Shown: positions 1-64,000, numbered from the stretch's first letter. The stretch: 64,000 bases of DNA from Amorphochlora amoebiformis (GCA_054601695.1 BAAHQB010000187.1:62001-126000); one strand, 5' to 3'. A program made the numbers and translations. Notes: generated by a model not told the origin, from the sequence alone.

Positions 1-60
1 GCTTGTGGTTTTGGGAAGTCTGTTGGAAAGTCCCTTGGATTTCATTCGGACGCGGTGTCC
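1..60 (+). CDS. Partial exon, 3' end only
   Basis: Open in frame 1 ([20 protein letters not shown]) up to a GTGAGA donor after position 60. The upstream end is cut by the window. Product unknown; out 0. Confidence 0.3.
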
Positions 61-178
61 GTGAGAGGAGGGAATGAAAGTTTGGTTTGCCAACATACGT
101 GTTCTTGCAACTTAAATCTGAAGATACATGTCATGTACACATTTGTACATGAATATATATGTGAACACAAAATGCATA

Positions 179-235
<57 letters not shown>

Positions 236-262
236 TATACATATATATCTCGATACATACAA

Positions 263-299
<37 letters not shown>

Positions 300-424
300 C
301 ATATATATATATATACATATATATACATATATATATGTATGTATATATGTACATATTTATTTATGTATAAATGAACATATATATATATGTATACACATCT
401 GTATACAATATTCATACACACACA

Positions 425-455
<31 letters not shown>

Positions 456-487
456 CTATAACTATAGAGATATATTACATTTCCGTA

Positions 488-519
<32 letters not shown>

Positions 520-547
520 TTCTCATATAATATATGCATATATATTT

Positions 548-638
<91 letters not shown>

Positions 639-704
639 ATATATATGTGCATATACATATACATAATATATATATACCACATTTACGTATAAATACATAT
701 ATGC

Positions 705-740
<36 letters not shown>

Positions 741-787
741 CTATATATATATATATATATATATCTATGTTAATATTGTAGTATACA

Positions 788-825
<38 letters not shown>

Positions 826-916
826 AATATATACATACATATTTACATATGTGTATGTATGTTTATATATTGGAGTAATATACATGTACATACACACATA
901 TATATTTGTGAATATG

Positions 917-951
<35 letters not shown>

Positions 952-1168
952 GTATATATATATATGTATATAGGAATATGTAAAGTTGTTGATTTGTGAC
1001 ATATGTTACCCATAGTCTTTTCATGGTACTTTTCGTTACTAACTTGCATCCGCCGACCGGGAAAGCTCCTTAAAAACCCCAAACCTTTCTCTGCTTTCTC
1101 AGAACGACCTTGGAAAATTCGAGAATTCTCCAAACGAGTCTGAAGAATTCTAGAGTTTTCCCAAACAG
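61..1168. repeat. Intron-like stretch of (TA)n and TA-rich microsatellite
   Basis: Mostly TA with TACA variants; the longest pure runs are near 185-230 and 550-595. No gene seen between about 120 and 960. Translations of these runs are only Tyr-Ile repeats. Confidence 0.8.
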
Positions 1169-1260
1169 GCAGATAGTTCCCATAATTCTCTGATCGAGGA
1201 TGGAAAATTCCAGGATTTTGCGGCGAAGGCGGAAAGTTCCCAAAAGTGTCCGTTCGATCA
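1081..1260. repeat. 30-bp tandem repeat, six diverged copies
   Basis: Six consecutive 30-base units line up without indels from 1081, each starting with a form of TGGAAAATTC or GGAAAGTTCC. The array covers pyrimidine-AG acceptor sites (ends at 1102 and 1168) and continues into the exon at 1169, where it encodes a loose 10-residue repeat. Confidence 0.75.
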
Positions 1261-1318
1261 GGATCAGGATAGCCCCTTTCGCGTTCCCATACTGGTTTGT
1301 CAGGACGTCTGTGGATAA
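1169..1318 (+). CDS. Exon with TAA stop, 10-residue repeat
   Basis: Acceptor GTTTTCCCAAACAG is followed by an open frame of 49 codons ending at TAA 1316-1318. It reads [15 protein letters not shown] and then a Cys-rich end with [12 protein letters not shown]. It could be a terminal exon, or be cut at an internal donor (GTTTGT). No function recognised. Confidence 0.4.
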   Translation, partial: ADSSHNSLIEDGKFQDFAAKAESSQKCPFDQDQDSPFRVPILVCQDVCG

Positions 1319-1325
1319 CATGTAC

Positions 1326-1357
<32 letters not shown>

Positions 1358-1401
1358 TTTGTATATCTGTGTACAAATATATAAATTTTTATGTATGTAC
1401 G

Positions 1402-1467
<66 letters not shown>

Positions 1468-1591
1468 ATATATATACTACATATCATATTTTCATGTATG
1501 TAATATGTATATGAAGTTCTATAGTATAATATTTTATGTATATATTTATATATTTACTTATATATTCCTATATATATATATTTATAATATA

Positions 1592-1730
<139 letters not shown>

Positions 1731-1795
1731 TATATAAATTTACATACATACATACATATAATATATATATATATATATGTATATTATATATGCAC

Positions 1796-1919
<124 letters not shown>

Positions 1920-2022
1920 AGTGTGTGTGTGTGTGTGAATATATGTTTATATACATACATGTATATGTATATATATATATACATATATAACTATATGTAT
2001 GTATATATATATATATATATAC

Positions 2023-2055
<33 letters not shown>

Positions 2056-2081
2056 TTTGATATATACATTAATGTATATGT

Positions 2082-2115
<34 letters not shown>

Positions 2116-2162
2116 TTATGTATATATATATATATATATAATGATTGCACATGTTTGCACAT

Positions 2163-2199
<37 letters not shown>

Positions 2200-2209
2200 G
2201 TACATATAG

Positions 2210-2251
<42 letters not shown>

Positions 2252-2383
2252 ACTATACATATATTATATACAAAATATATACATCTATATATATATGTAT
2301 ATAGATATATATGTGTATATATGTTGAATATAAATACATACATATACATAAACATATGCATTTATATCTATATCTAACTACAG

Positions 2384-2488
2384 ATACTACGCGTGTCTTG
2401 CTAATGTGAATACATACGACACAGAAAACCACACTTACCCCAATCGTTGTAACTTTGACAAAGCGAACGCGATTTCCTGCGGAGACCT
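2384..2488 (+). CDS. Cys-rich exon
   Basis: Acceptor CTAACTACAG; only one frame is open (in 2): YYACLANVNTYDTENH and then NRCNFDKANAISCGD. Looks extracellular. A GTACTC donor ends it at 2488; the frame otherwise meets TGA at 2502-2504. Confidence 0.5.
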
Positions 2489-2590
2489 GTACTCCATCCC
2501 TTGAGCAGGTGGCATAGACCATATGTTAAGAAGCCTAGATTAGGGTGGGCCTGAGCTTTGACATTCGATTCGAATTGAAACAATTCTGAG

Positions 2591-2656
2591 GCTAAGAAAG
2601 ACAAGACGACTCCAACGCGTACGAAAATCGAAATGAGCATGCTCAGATGTGGACAA
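2591..2656 (+). CDS. Small basic exon
   Basis: Acceptor ACAATTCTGAG, donor GTGAGA. In 0/out 0: AKKDKTTPTRTKIEMSMLRC. The other two frames contain stops. Confidence 0.5.
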
Positions 2657-2713
2657 GTGAGAAATAGTCCGAAATATCACGGCTTAGCATCTCTGTTTCT
2701 GTTAACACAATCT

Positions 2714-2791
2714 TCTCTCTCCTCTCTCTCTCTCTCTCTTCTCTCTCTTCTCTCTCTCTCTTCTCTCTCTCTCTCTCTCTCTCTTTTCTCT

Positions 2792-2827
<36 letters not shown>
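2714..2827 (+). repeat. (TC)n tract acting as polypyrimidine tract
   Basis: About 110 bases of TC-rich sequence lead directly into TTCTGCATCTTAG, a near-ideal 3' splice site at 2846. Confidence 0.85.
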
Positions 2828-2829
<2 letters not shown>

Positions 2830-2846
2830 TCTTTTCTGCATCTTAG

Positions 2847-2866
2847 ATGCGGCCCTCGGCCTTACA
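2847..2866 (+). CDS. Possible short exon after (TC)n
   Basis: Excellent acceptor, then MRPSAL with a GTAGAT donor (in 0/out 2). An alternative donor lies at GAGCAG before GTTAAG (2882). The segment GTAGATGGTTGAGCAGGTTAA is nearly repeated 36 bases later. Confidence 0.3.
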
Positions 2867-2959
2867 GTAGATGGTTGAGCAGGTTAAGATGTAGAGTACA
2901 GTAGATTGTTGAGCAGGTTAACATCAGACTAGAAGTATGGGTATGGTAGGTTACCTTAG

Positions 2960-2986
2960 CATGTTAAAGTGGCAGCGAGCGCAAAG
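2960..2986 (+). CDS. Possible short exon
   Basis: Acceptor GGTTACCTTAG and strong donor GTATGT bound 27 bases. Open as MLKWQRAQ (in 2/out 2) or HVKVAASAK (in 0/out 0). Confidence 0.35.
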
Positions 2987-3043
2987 GTATGTACGGGGGT
3001 CTTTCCTGCTATGCCAATATAGGTATATATGTATAGATTTAGG

Positions 3044-3081
<38 letters not shown>

Positions 3082-3192
3082 TATGTGTGTATATGTATAT
3101 TATAATATATGTATATCTATGAAATATAAATGTATGTGTGTATGAGGACATATGTTAACGATGTGCATGGGTGTATACTATATAAATACATA

Positions 3193-3232
<40 letters not shown>

Positions 3233-3418
3233 CACATATATAAATATACATACACATATTATATATATATTATAAATATATATATATATGTATATCATAT
3301 ATATATTTATATATATGTACATATGTATATTATATATGTGTATATCTATAAATATATTTATAAATATATATATATATAAACTACTTACATATATAACAAA
3401 TATATACACGTACGTACA

Positions 3419-3497
<79 letters not shown>

Positions 3498-3703
3498 ACT
3501 ACACACACCCAGTCACACACATATTACACATTCCCCCACATACATCCAACAAAAACCCCCACAAACATACGACACACATACGACAAGCATACATACAAGA
3601 CATACATACACACATATCAAACTCAAACACGACAAATGTTCCCACCCTCCTGAGAGCCGCACAAGTGCTTCGTCCTCGTGCTTGAATCTCTCCACCTCCG
3701 TAG

Positions 3704-3799
3704 TCGAGATTATATCGTGTCTATCATACCTTCCCGCGTGGAACCAACACTGGGGTCTATTCCGATGAGCGAGGGGATCGCTCTCGAATGGCATAGAAG
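3704..3799 (+). CDS. Exon, unknown product
   Basis: Very good acceptor (ATCTCTCCACCTCCGTAG). In 2/out 2 it is fully open: RDYIVSIIPSRVEPTLG, then SEGIALEWHR. The minus-strand frame here is a shadow. Confidence 0.5.
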
Positions 3800-3860
3800 G
3801 TCGAACCTTGGGTTATGGCAAGCTTGGGGTTAGCTAAGGGTTGGTTAGGGTTAGCGTTAG
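3800..3860. repeat. TTAGGG-like G-rich tract after a donor
   Basis: Contains GGGGTTAGC, GGGTTGG and TTAGGGTTAGCGTTAG, on the strand that gives G-rich RNA just inside the intron. Confidence 0.6.
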
Positions 3861-3912
3861 AGTTTCATACCTCTGGAAGAGGGAGTTTCGGATCCTGACT
3901 TGGGCTGGAAGG
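3861..3912 (+). CDS. Possible exon
   Basis: [17 protein letters not shown] (in 0/out 1) or [17 protein letters not shown] (in 2/out 0) before a GTATAT donor. The acceptor is purine-rich, hence weak. Confidence 0.3.
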
Positions 3913-3923
3913 GTATATATATG

Positions 3924-3960
<37 letters not shown>

Positions 3961-3961
3961 C

Positions 3962-4031
<70 letters not shown>

Positions 4032-4217
4032 AGGGGTATATGTGGATTTTTTAAGATTAGTTTGTTTGGAATGTATATTGATAACAATATTAATGCAGCA
4101 TGTATATATATATATATATATACATATGTAGCATACATATGTATTATATATATATATATATATATCTAGTTAATAGAAACAATGTTAATACAACGAGGGC
4201 ACAGGTCGACGGGTAAA

Positions 4218-4552
4218 TATTACTACAGAATACACATATATTACTTACTACAGAATACACATATATTACTACAGAATACACATATTAGTTAGTACAGAAT
4301 ACACATATATTACTACAGAGTACACATATTAGTTAGTAGAGAATACACATATTAGTTAGTAGAGAATACACATATTAGTTAGTAGAGAATACACATATTA
4401 GTTAGTAGAGAATACACATATTAGTTAGTAGAGAATACACATATTAGTAGGTAGAGAATACACATATTAGTAGGTAGAGAATACACATATTAGTAGGTAG
4501 AGAATACACATATTAGTAGAGAATACACATATTAGTAGAGAATACACATTTC
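4218..4552. repeat. Minisatellite, about 23-bp unit
   Basis: About 14 copies of a unit like AGAGAATACACATATTAGT(TA/AG)G. Unit length shifts between 18 and 24 along the array. Intron; no exon seen from 3913 to 5366. Confidence 0.85.
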
Positions 4553-4635
4553 ACGGCCAAAGATATGCTGGAGATCACAGATATACCGGAGTATACCGTA
4601 CATATATATATATATAATATATATATATATATATA

Positions 4636-4709
<74 letters not shown>

Positions 4710-4785
4710 TAAATATTTAGACCAGGAATGTATATATATATTTACAGGTATACATACATATACATACATATATGTATGTATATAT

Positions 4786-4844
<59 letters not shown>

Positions 4845-4956
4845 GTATATTTATATATATATATATATGTATATATTTGTATATGTATATGTGTATTTAC
4901 CGCAATGGACGTATTCTTTTGATGGATGATTGAAGTCTTATATCTTCCATTTCAAG

Positions 4957-5007
<51 letters not shown>

Positions 5008-5071
5008 TACAATATTAAGTATGAAAAATATATATACGTTACATGTGTGCTTGTGTAGACATTTATATTTC

Positions 5072-5106
<35 letters not shown>

Positions 5107-5120
5107 CATACATATGTATG

Positions 5121-5166
<46 letters not shown>

Positions 5167-5366
5167 CATGCATATAAATATAAATCACACACACACACAC
5201 ATATATAATATATATATATATACATATATATGTATATATATATATATATATAAAACGCATCTATGCATTATACCTATGTACGAACATATAGAAATACATA
5301 CACGAGTGCAAAAGTATTACTTTGATGAAGATATTCGTTTTAACACTCGAGACGGATTCGGTACAG

Positions 5367-5443
5367 GCACTGAGGACATTATAAACAACAACAACATCAA
5401 CATGTTAGAAATTACAAACCTCAACCACCTTACCCCAATGCAA
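5367..5443 (+). CDS. Asn-rich exon
   Basis: Acceptor GGATTCGGTACAG, donor GTATAC. In 1/out 0: TEDIINNNNINMLEITNLNH. Phase matches a GG end at 3912. Confidence 0.5.
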
Positions 5444-5774
5444 GTATACAAATAACAACTGATACTAATTATCATTATTATATGTATTATACATATATAT
5501 ATGTATATGTTTTTATATATTATATATGTACATAGACATATATATGTATATATATATATGTAATATATTGACATATTTTAATACATGTAGTGTATACAAT
5601 TACATTTTTACAAAAAAGTACATCCATGTATGTATATGTAAATATATAACATACATACATATATATACACACATACATATATATAAATATATACACATAT
5701 TACATATACACATACATATGTATAAATAATATGTGTATGTATATATTATACATAAATACTCACCACACACACCC

Positions 5775-5825
<51 letters not shown>

Positions 5826-5904
5826 CTCATGTATTCATTTGTATATACATGTATATATACATAAATATATATATACAAACATATATATATATATATATAT
5901 TAAT

Positions 5905-5949
<45 letters not shown>

Positions 5950-5963
5950 TATATATTATGCAG

Positions 5964-6001
5964 CGTTTTTAAGTACAAAAGCAGCCCCCAGAGTTTTGAT
6001 G
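5964..6001 (+). CDS. Possible short exon
   Basis: Acceptor ATATATTATGCAG and donor GTGAGG bound 38 bases; [12 protein letters not shown] (in 1/out 0) or [12 protein letters not shown] (in 2/out 1). Confidence 0.3.
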
Positions 6002-6254
6002 GTGAGGCTTGAGTGCTAACATAATCCCAACCCTCAATTACTTACATAAATTTTCGCGTAACTCTGGGACATTCCTAATCATGTTATTAATAGACTATGT
6101 TTTTATATATATATATATATATACATATTATGTGTGTGCAAATTTATTTTTCTTTCTCTCTTTCTAAATATATATCTAATATGTGTATATTAGATTATAT
6201 ATATAATTTTTTTTAAATATATATGTATATGTATATGATATATATGTGTATATT

Positions 6255-6257
<3 letters not shown>

Positions 6258-6343
<86 letters not shown>
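6258..6343. repeat. Long uninterrupted (TA)n
   Basis: One of the longest pure TA runs in the window, about 85 bases. It is flanked by two copies of TTAGG(T/C)GTATTATATGAGCAGTGC about 105 bases apart. Confidence 0.9.
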
Positions 6344-6349
<6 letters not shown>

Positions 6350-6384
6350 GGCGTATTATATGAGCAGTGCGAATATACATACAT

Positions 6385-6434
<50 letters not shown>

Positions 6435-6577
6435 ATGTATACATAGATATTAGGTGTATTATATGAGCAGTGCTAATGGAATGTCTAAATAAAAGTGCAC
6501 AGTATATGAAACGTATATTATTAATATTGAAATTATCTAAACTCCCGCGCGAAATTGAAATTATTAATACCGATTAG

Positions 6578-6647
6578 CCTGCCGACTTGAAAATCCCCAT
6601 TCTTCATTGCCCTTCCTGGATGTTATTCCCTGTTACCAAACCATCAC
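6578..6647 (+). CDS. Exon of segment A
   Basis: Strong donor GTAAGC. In 0/out 1: [17 protein letters not shown], then PVTKPS. Joins the exon at 6835 in phase (C plus GG gives Arg). Confidence 0.6.
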
Positions 6648-8563
6648 GTAAGCGGGGGACTCGCATCTCTCGAATATCTCTTGAATTCTCGAAATCTCCC
6701 CCTGTATGTTCGTGTCGCCGGGCTTTCGTGACACGACAATATCCTCTTTTCTCATGATAATCTGCCCCACACTCTCTTATCGTCACTCTCTCTCGATAAA
6801 TCTGACTACGTATCCCACTACGTATCTCATTAAGGGATCTACCAGCTCTTTCCTGTGGTCGAGAGGTTCCTCCACAGAATAATTCTCTCCTTCGATGCGA
6901 TAGCGAGGAACGAGACTATCTTCTTCATGCATGCTCCCGCTTGTTAGGACTCGAGAGGAGGCGGATGAGTTGACTACCTTTTGGGGTGCAGAAGATGCAG
7001 CTTGATTGTTTGGCTATAATAGCGGGAAAACCAGATCAGTGGACTAGAACAACGGCAAGAAATCGAAAAAAGCGAACCAGGATGTTCCTCGGTGTTTCTA
7101 AGCAGTAATCGGTGTAGTGCAGACCATATAGGGCCGGTAAGGGAAGGGATACGTATTACCACTTTGTTCTCGATCATGCAGTGGTCCCTCCTTTTCACAT
7201 GAAGTCTTTTCTGAATTTCATGAACCTTACTTAAACATAGGAGGAGGGACGCCTCATCGTGGAGAGTTGAGGCTTTAGTGATATCCCTTTGGTCCATTGC
7301 GAAAGCGATCCAAGCTGTCGACGGTGCACGGCTGCGTAGTGTTGAGGTTGGAAAAATTGAAAAAAATTCAGGAAAATACCTTTGAAATGAATATATATTA
7401 GCACGTACTAGGATATAAATACACAAGTGGAAATCATTTAATGCTATTATATATATTCGGCACGTTCACATCTTTACACAATTACAAAGGATTAGGGATC
7501 ATATTCATTCCTTGTGTTCTTCAGAGTTCAGAGAACTTCAGAACTCGCGATCAGGCAAGATAAAATGCTCCCGGTACTCCCGTACGTAGACGGTTGTGTC
7601 CATGAGGAAACACAGTCTCGCTGTTCCTGGTTTAAGATAACGAACATTTTGACATCCAAGGCATGGGTGACAACGACGTAGCAGCGAAATAAAATTGATT
7701 CGATGGGGAAAAAGTACTCGTTCCACCCAATTCGCCTTCGTCCATCAGTAGCTTCTCGCCGTGGATTTCTATACCTTTGCACATCAGCCCATGCACTCAT
7801 GCACTTTTGACCGTCCAAACAGCCCCCACAGCCCAAAGACTTTTGCGATTGGTAAAGTTTAGATATAATTGCTTGTGCCTTGGCCGCTTGGGGCGCCTTG
7901 CTGACACGTGTCACTCTTTGGATTCTGTCCGACACGTGTCAGAATCTGCGAACGCGAGCCGAAGAAAGCCAAACCAGAGGGAATGCGTTCTCGTGTGCAA
8001 GACATGTATCTCGGCCGTCTCCCCCCTTCACAGAGCCACCAAATTGCCTCTCAACCTTTCACAAAGATTAACCTTGCCTCAAGGTGCATCCCTCAACACG
8101 GCCTGGGGGAGATATGTGACGGAAAGTTTCTGGAAATATCATGCCGAGGAGGACGTGCGACGGTCGCAGAGGATGGGGGGAAGAGGGATAAAGTTGTCCA
8201 AGAGGGACCGATGACAGATGCAGAAGGATGTGAGTAAGAATACTAAGTTCCTTTCTCCCTGAGAAGAGGAGTATTGCCATTGACTTGGACACAACGATTC
8301 ACAAAGCTATCCCGGATAGATTTCCCATGCCGTCTGCACGCTCTCTCTTGAGCCATGACTATATGCATGCAGATGCACACTCGTTTTACAAAGTAATCGT
8401 TCTTCTCTCCGTAATTGACACCTAATATTACGCTATAATATCACAGTGGGTCGGGAAAAGGTATCTCTAGGTGACCGGGCCAAAGGTCTCGTCGTCATCA
8501 AAGGAAAAGCACCAGTGTGCAAAAGTGAGAAACTCATACGAGCATGTACATATATATACATTT

Positions 8564-8634
<71 letters not shown>

Positions 8635-8915
8635 TTATATCTTATGGAACAGAAGGCGAAGCGAAGACCGACAAGGGAGGAGAGGAAAGGAAGAAAGATG
8701 AAAAATCTGACATATCTATCGGAAAAGGAGAAGAAAATTCTCGAAAACGGGAAGAAGTGGAGGCTAAAAACCATCTCGACTACATGTAAGGATATTATGA
8801 GTTCATAATAATAAAGTAAAATACAGATGTAGTGTTTAGATATTACTATACAACAATCGTATATTTATGTAGTTATGAATACAAAATCATATTTTTACAT
8901 ATCGCATACAAATTA

Positions 8916-8978
<63 letters not shown>

Positions 8979-9096
8979 ACAAATTGTACAATATATGTAT
9001 GTGTATATAGTTAATATATATGAGTATATAGATGTACATATTCATATTTTTATATATATTCATACCCAAACACATATGGATGTGTTTATAACACAC

Positions 9097-9156
<60 letters not shown>

Positions 9157-9340
9157 TCATTTAAATATATCCATGTGTGTGTATATCTATGTACACATAT
9201 ACGTATTTTCATGGTACAGAAGCACTGCGATTTCAACGTTCGAATTTGCCGTGTCGACTTCCCTAAGAACTCTAACCCTTCCTCCTGCCCCGCATTTTAA
9301 CGCACTGGACCACACCAAGGTTCCTTCGTCCAACCAATAG
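6578..9340 (+). CDS. Unrecognised multi-exon coding segment A (3' part)
   Basis: A compact run of exons with short, mostly TA-free introns. The block 8,034 to 9,340 joins in phase over four exons and ends at a TAG. The protein turns highly charged (many K/E) before a Ser/Thr-rich tail. No family recognised. Long open frames on the opposite strand here are shadows. Confidence 0.55.
6835..6947 (+). CDS. Exon of segment A, ends at TAG
   Basis: Acceptor CGTATCTCATTAAG after a TC-rich tract. In 1: [20 protein letters not shown], then [14 protein letters not shown] and TAG at 6945-6947. It may be terminal, or use a GTTAGG donor at 6943. Confidence 0.55.
6992..7108 (+). CDS. Basic exon, ends at TAA
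   Basis: Acceptor CTACCTTTTGGGGTGCAG. In 0: [17 protein letters not shown], then [14 protein letters not shown] and TAA at 7106. A GTGTTT donor at 7091 would splice it out before the stop. Confidence 0.55.
   Translation, partial: KMQLDCLAIIAGKPDQWTRTTARNRKKRTRMFLGVSKQ
7182..7277 (+). CDS. Exon of segment A
   Basis: Acceptor TTGTTCTCGATCATGCAG. In 2/out 2 before a GTGATA donor: [18 protein letters not shown], then [11 protein letters not shown] 150-codon minus-strand frame over 6974-7426 is the shadow of this and the previous exon. Confidence 0.55.
7525..7666 (+). CDS. Exon of segment A
   Basis: Very strong acceptor (CATTCCTTGTGTTCTTCAG). Only one frame open (in 2): [18 protein letters not shown], then [16 protein letters not shown]. 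Donor GTGACA at 7667 (out 0), or an earlier GTTTAA (out 2) that joins the next exon in phase. Confidence 0.55.
7749..7851 (+). CDS. Exon of segment A
   Basis: Acceptor CGCCTTCGTCCATCAG, donor GTAAAG. In 2/out 0: [19 protein letters not shown], then [12 protein letters not shown]. Two further acceptors inside (CAAACAG, CCCACAG) allow a shorter form. Confidence 0.45.
7902..7942. promoter_or_regulatory. Two GACACGTGTC palindromes in an intron
   Basis: TGACACGTGTCA at 7902-7913 and GACACGTGTC at 7931-7940, followed by CCGAAGAAAG and GAGGGAA. The same word set recurs at 56,913-56,956. CACGTG is an E-box/G-box core; a role is inferred only. Confidence 0.4.
8034..8229 (+). CDS. Exon of segment A
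   Basis: Acceptor CCGTCTCCCCCCTTCACAG, donor GTGAGT. In 0/out 1: [34 protein letters not shown], then [10 protein letters not shown]. The other frames also show long open runs, but this phase joins the next three exons. Confidence 0.6.
8447..8524 (+). CDS. Exon of segment A
   Basis: Acceptor ATAATATCACAG, donor GTGAGA. In 1/out 1: [18 protein letters not shown], then APVCK. The phase matches both neighbours. Confidence 0.65.
8653..8785 (+). CDS. Charged exon of segment A
   Basis: Acceptor ATCTTATGGAACAG after a TA run, donor GTAAGG. In 1/out 2: [16 protein letters not shown], then [18 protein letters not shown]. Low-complexity Lys/Glu sequence, probably disordered or coiled. Confidence 0.65.
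9220..9340 (+). CDS. Exon of segment A, possible terminal exon
   Basis: Acceptor GTATTTTCATGGTACAG. In 2: [17 protein letters not shown], then [11 protein letters not shown] and TAG at 9338-9340. If it ends a gene, segment A stops here. A GTTCCT donor at 9320 (out 0) would instead lead on to segment B. Confidence 0.5.
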
Positions 9341-9698
9341 CGCTATGATCACACTCTTTTTTACTTTCTCTCTCGCTATTATCCCTCTGATTTTCCTCCA
9401 TCTCTCTTTCTATTCGGGTATTACTGAGTCGTCAATGCTTCATTCACATACATCAAATATACCATTTAATACACGCACACACATATATAAATATACATAT
9501 ATACATATATATACATACAAATATATATATATATATATATGTATATGTATATGTATGTATATATAGTATGTACACATCTGTATGTATATTATGTATGTAT
9601 TATGCATATACATATATGGATTTATGTATACATATGTATATAATACATATATTTACAAATACATATGTAATGCATATATATATATATATATATATATG

Positions 9699-9746
<48 letters not shown>

Positions 9747-9918
9747 ATATTGATATTTATAATATACATATTAAATATATGCATACATATGTATCTGTAT
9801 GTATAATATACGAAATTCATTTGTGCACGTATATTTAAATAACCCTTTAAGCCTAACCTTGCTCTAAATGAAAAGCTTAACATACCCATGGATCTAAGCT
9901 GCCATAATATATTCCTAG

Positions 9919-22430
<12,512 letters not shown>

Positions 22431-22535
22431 GTACTAACTGTTAGCTACGTACTCGAATCGGAATGTTAGCAATTTAGATAACACCAAAAGTGTTTAGTTT
22501 AACTAGTGTTAGGATATGCACTGCAGTGCATATAT

Positions 22536-22566
<31 letters not shown>

Positions 22567-22788
22567 TACATATATATATATATTTACATATATACATTTA
22601 CATATGTAATCAATGATATGCCTAATGTTTTGTTCTAGATACTGTACCGAGTAGAACAATGTTCCACAATGTATTATACTACTACTCCGGCCATACTTAG
22701 CACATTAATACACAACATTGCGTGTTTACACATACACTACTCCGGCTAGCGCATTAATACACAATATTGCATGTACACACATACACAG

Positions 22789-22899
22789 ATGAACAAAAAG
22801 CCATTTCTTCAGCCAAGCTGCATGCATGTGGTTCTCCTGGAATGCATCCAATATGACCTGCGATTCACAGTTGGATTAGACGAGATATCCAATATCCAG
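22789..22899 (+). CDS. Exon, frame uncertain
   Basis: Donor GTATCC. In 0/out 0: MNKKPFLQPSCMHVVLLE, then DLRFTVGLDEISNIQ. A second acceptor (CCATTTCTTCAG) opens another frame, CMWFSWNASNMTC, that looks more extracellular. Confidence 0.5.
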
Positions 22900-23066
22900 G
22901 TATCCTATATTGATATGTAATTACTTTTCGGCTGATATAGGCATGTGACTTCACGCTTTGTCACGTAAATGAGGTGATTTTAGGTGTTCGAAACTATTTT
23001 TAGCTTGCACTGGGATAAGTAGGCGCTTTTACATAAATCCCGCCAGCTTCCAATATCCGCTGTTAG

Positions 23067-23136
23067 GCCACGATGGTTGGGTTGCTTTCATCGGGCATGA
23101 CTCTTCCACGCTTTTTGCCTATCTTGGCGATCTGCG
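23067..23136 (+). CDS. Exon, two open frames
   Basis: Acceptor AATATCCGCTGTTAG, strong donor GTAAGC. HDGWVAFIGHDSSTLFAY (in 1/out 2) or ATMVGLLSSGMTLPRFLP (in 0/out 1). Each can be continued in phase to the exon at 23,547. Confidence 0.5.
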
Positions 23137-23292
23137 GTAAGCATCCTATATATTTCCTCACATTATTAGGGAGATTTGATTATTTCTGCGATTTTCGCTT
23201 GGTTTCCTGCGAAGGTGCGTCGTGAGTGAGATTTGGATGAAATTCTTTGATTTCTTGACATTTTTTGTTGGTTTTTGGTTGTTATGCTGAAG

Positions 23293-23309
23293 TATTGGTT
23301 GGGTCTACG
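23293..23309 (+). CDS. Possible 17-base microexon
   Basis: T-rich tract and GCTGAAG acceptor, donor GTAATA. LVGST (in 1/out 0) or IGWVY (in 2/out 1). Confidence 0.25.
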
Positions 23310-23338
23310 GTAATATTTCCATATATATCTATATGTAG

Positions 23339-23497
23339 ATGTTCCGATATCCTTATTGGTTTAATTTCAACGTTTTTCGGAATGTTTCTTCGAAGATACC
23401 AGCACGCACACAACTGTTATTCACACGAGCACACTCATATATCATCAATAGGAATACGCATATTCATATTCGAAAAGATGCCAATATATGTATAAAA
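23339..23497 (+). CDS. Possible exon
   Basis: MFRYPYWFNFNVFRNVSS onward to a GTAACT donor (in 0/out 0). A shorter version using a GTTTAA donor reads VPISLL (in 1/out 0). Confidence 0.3.
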
Positions 23498-23546
23498 GTA
23501 ACTTTGATGTGTAATGTGATGTGAGCAAAAGAATAGTACCTTCCAG

Positions 23547-63873
<40,327 letters not shown>

Positions 63874-64000
63874 GTGTTATATACATCATATGTAGACATG
63901 CATATATTTATATATGTATGTATGTATATATTATATAAATCTGTAAGATAGCGGTTAAATACATGTGTATAGATACATACATATTTCTAAATATTAATAC

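Noticed and set aside
42-682. Long open frames of Tyr-Ile repeats on both strands
   Set aside because: Translation of (TA)n and TACA microsatellite; the same kind of frame appears across the whole window on both strands.
6974-7426. 150-codon open frame on the minus strand
   Set aside because: The plus strand has two exons here with far better splice sites; the minus frame has no convincing context.
7528-7935. 135-codon open frame on the minus strand, with an LCFLMDTT run in another minus frame recalling a VWA domain
   Set aside because: Covered by the plus-strand exons at 7525 and 7749, each with strong acceptors; the VWA-like motif lacks the metal-site serines.

Overview
This is nuclear DNA from a eukaryote with long, repeat-choked introns, probably a protist or alga. 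Most of it is (TA)n microsatellite; between the TA runs sit short islands of complex sequence. Every convincing island reads on the + strand as a short exon (6 to about 220 nt) between an AG acceptor and a GT donor (often GTAAGT, GTAAGC, GTGAGT, GTATGT or GTATAT). Degenerate CCCTAA/TTAGGG tracts occur inside introns, so the telomere repeat is probably TTAGGG. I see no prokaryotic, viral, tRNA, rRNA, transposase or CRISPR feature. Exons were called by eye from splice signals, open frame and matching intron phase; no alignment was run. Phase is written 'in x/out y', the number of codon bases carried across the intron.

From about 23.5 kb to the right edge the exons form a polycystin-1/REJ-type receptor. 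From left to right I see extracellular modules, a fibronectin-III/REJ region (28.9-43 kb; 28 consecutive introns in register), a helical and a beta-rich region (42.8-48.3 kb), a GPS autoproteolysis motif split over two exons (48.87 and 50.10 kb, ending NCTHLTSFM), a first membrane helix (54.14 kb), a poorly resolved cytoplasmic stretch where a PLAT domain would be expected (55-60.4 kb), and second and third membrane helices (63.07-63.87 kb). The channel half lies beyond the window. From 1 to about 9.3 kb and from 9.9 to about 23.5 kb there are further + strand exon chains I do not recognise. They may be the amino-terminal part of the same gene or one or two upstream genes.

The most unusual feature is how the minisatellites arise. 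At least ten tandem arrays are copies of the 3' end of the exon just before them, including its 5' splice site, and several others copy a 3' splice site or exon start. The largest is 1.7 kb of about 25-bp units derived from the codons for HLTSFM and the donor of the GPS exon (50.1-51.85 kb). Introns also tend to be purine/G-rich after the donor and pyrimidine/C-rich before the acceptor, with TA in the middle, so many could fold back on themselves.
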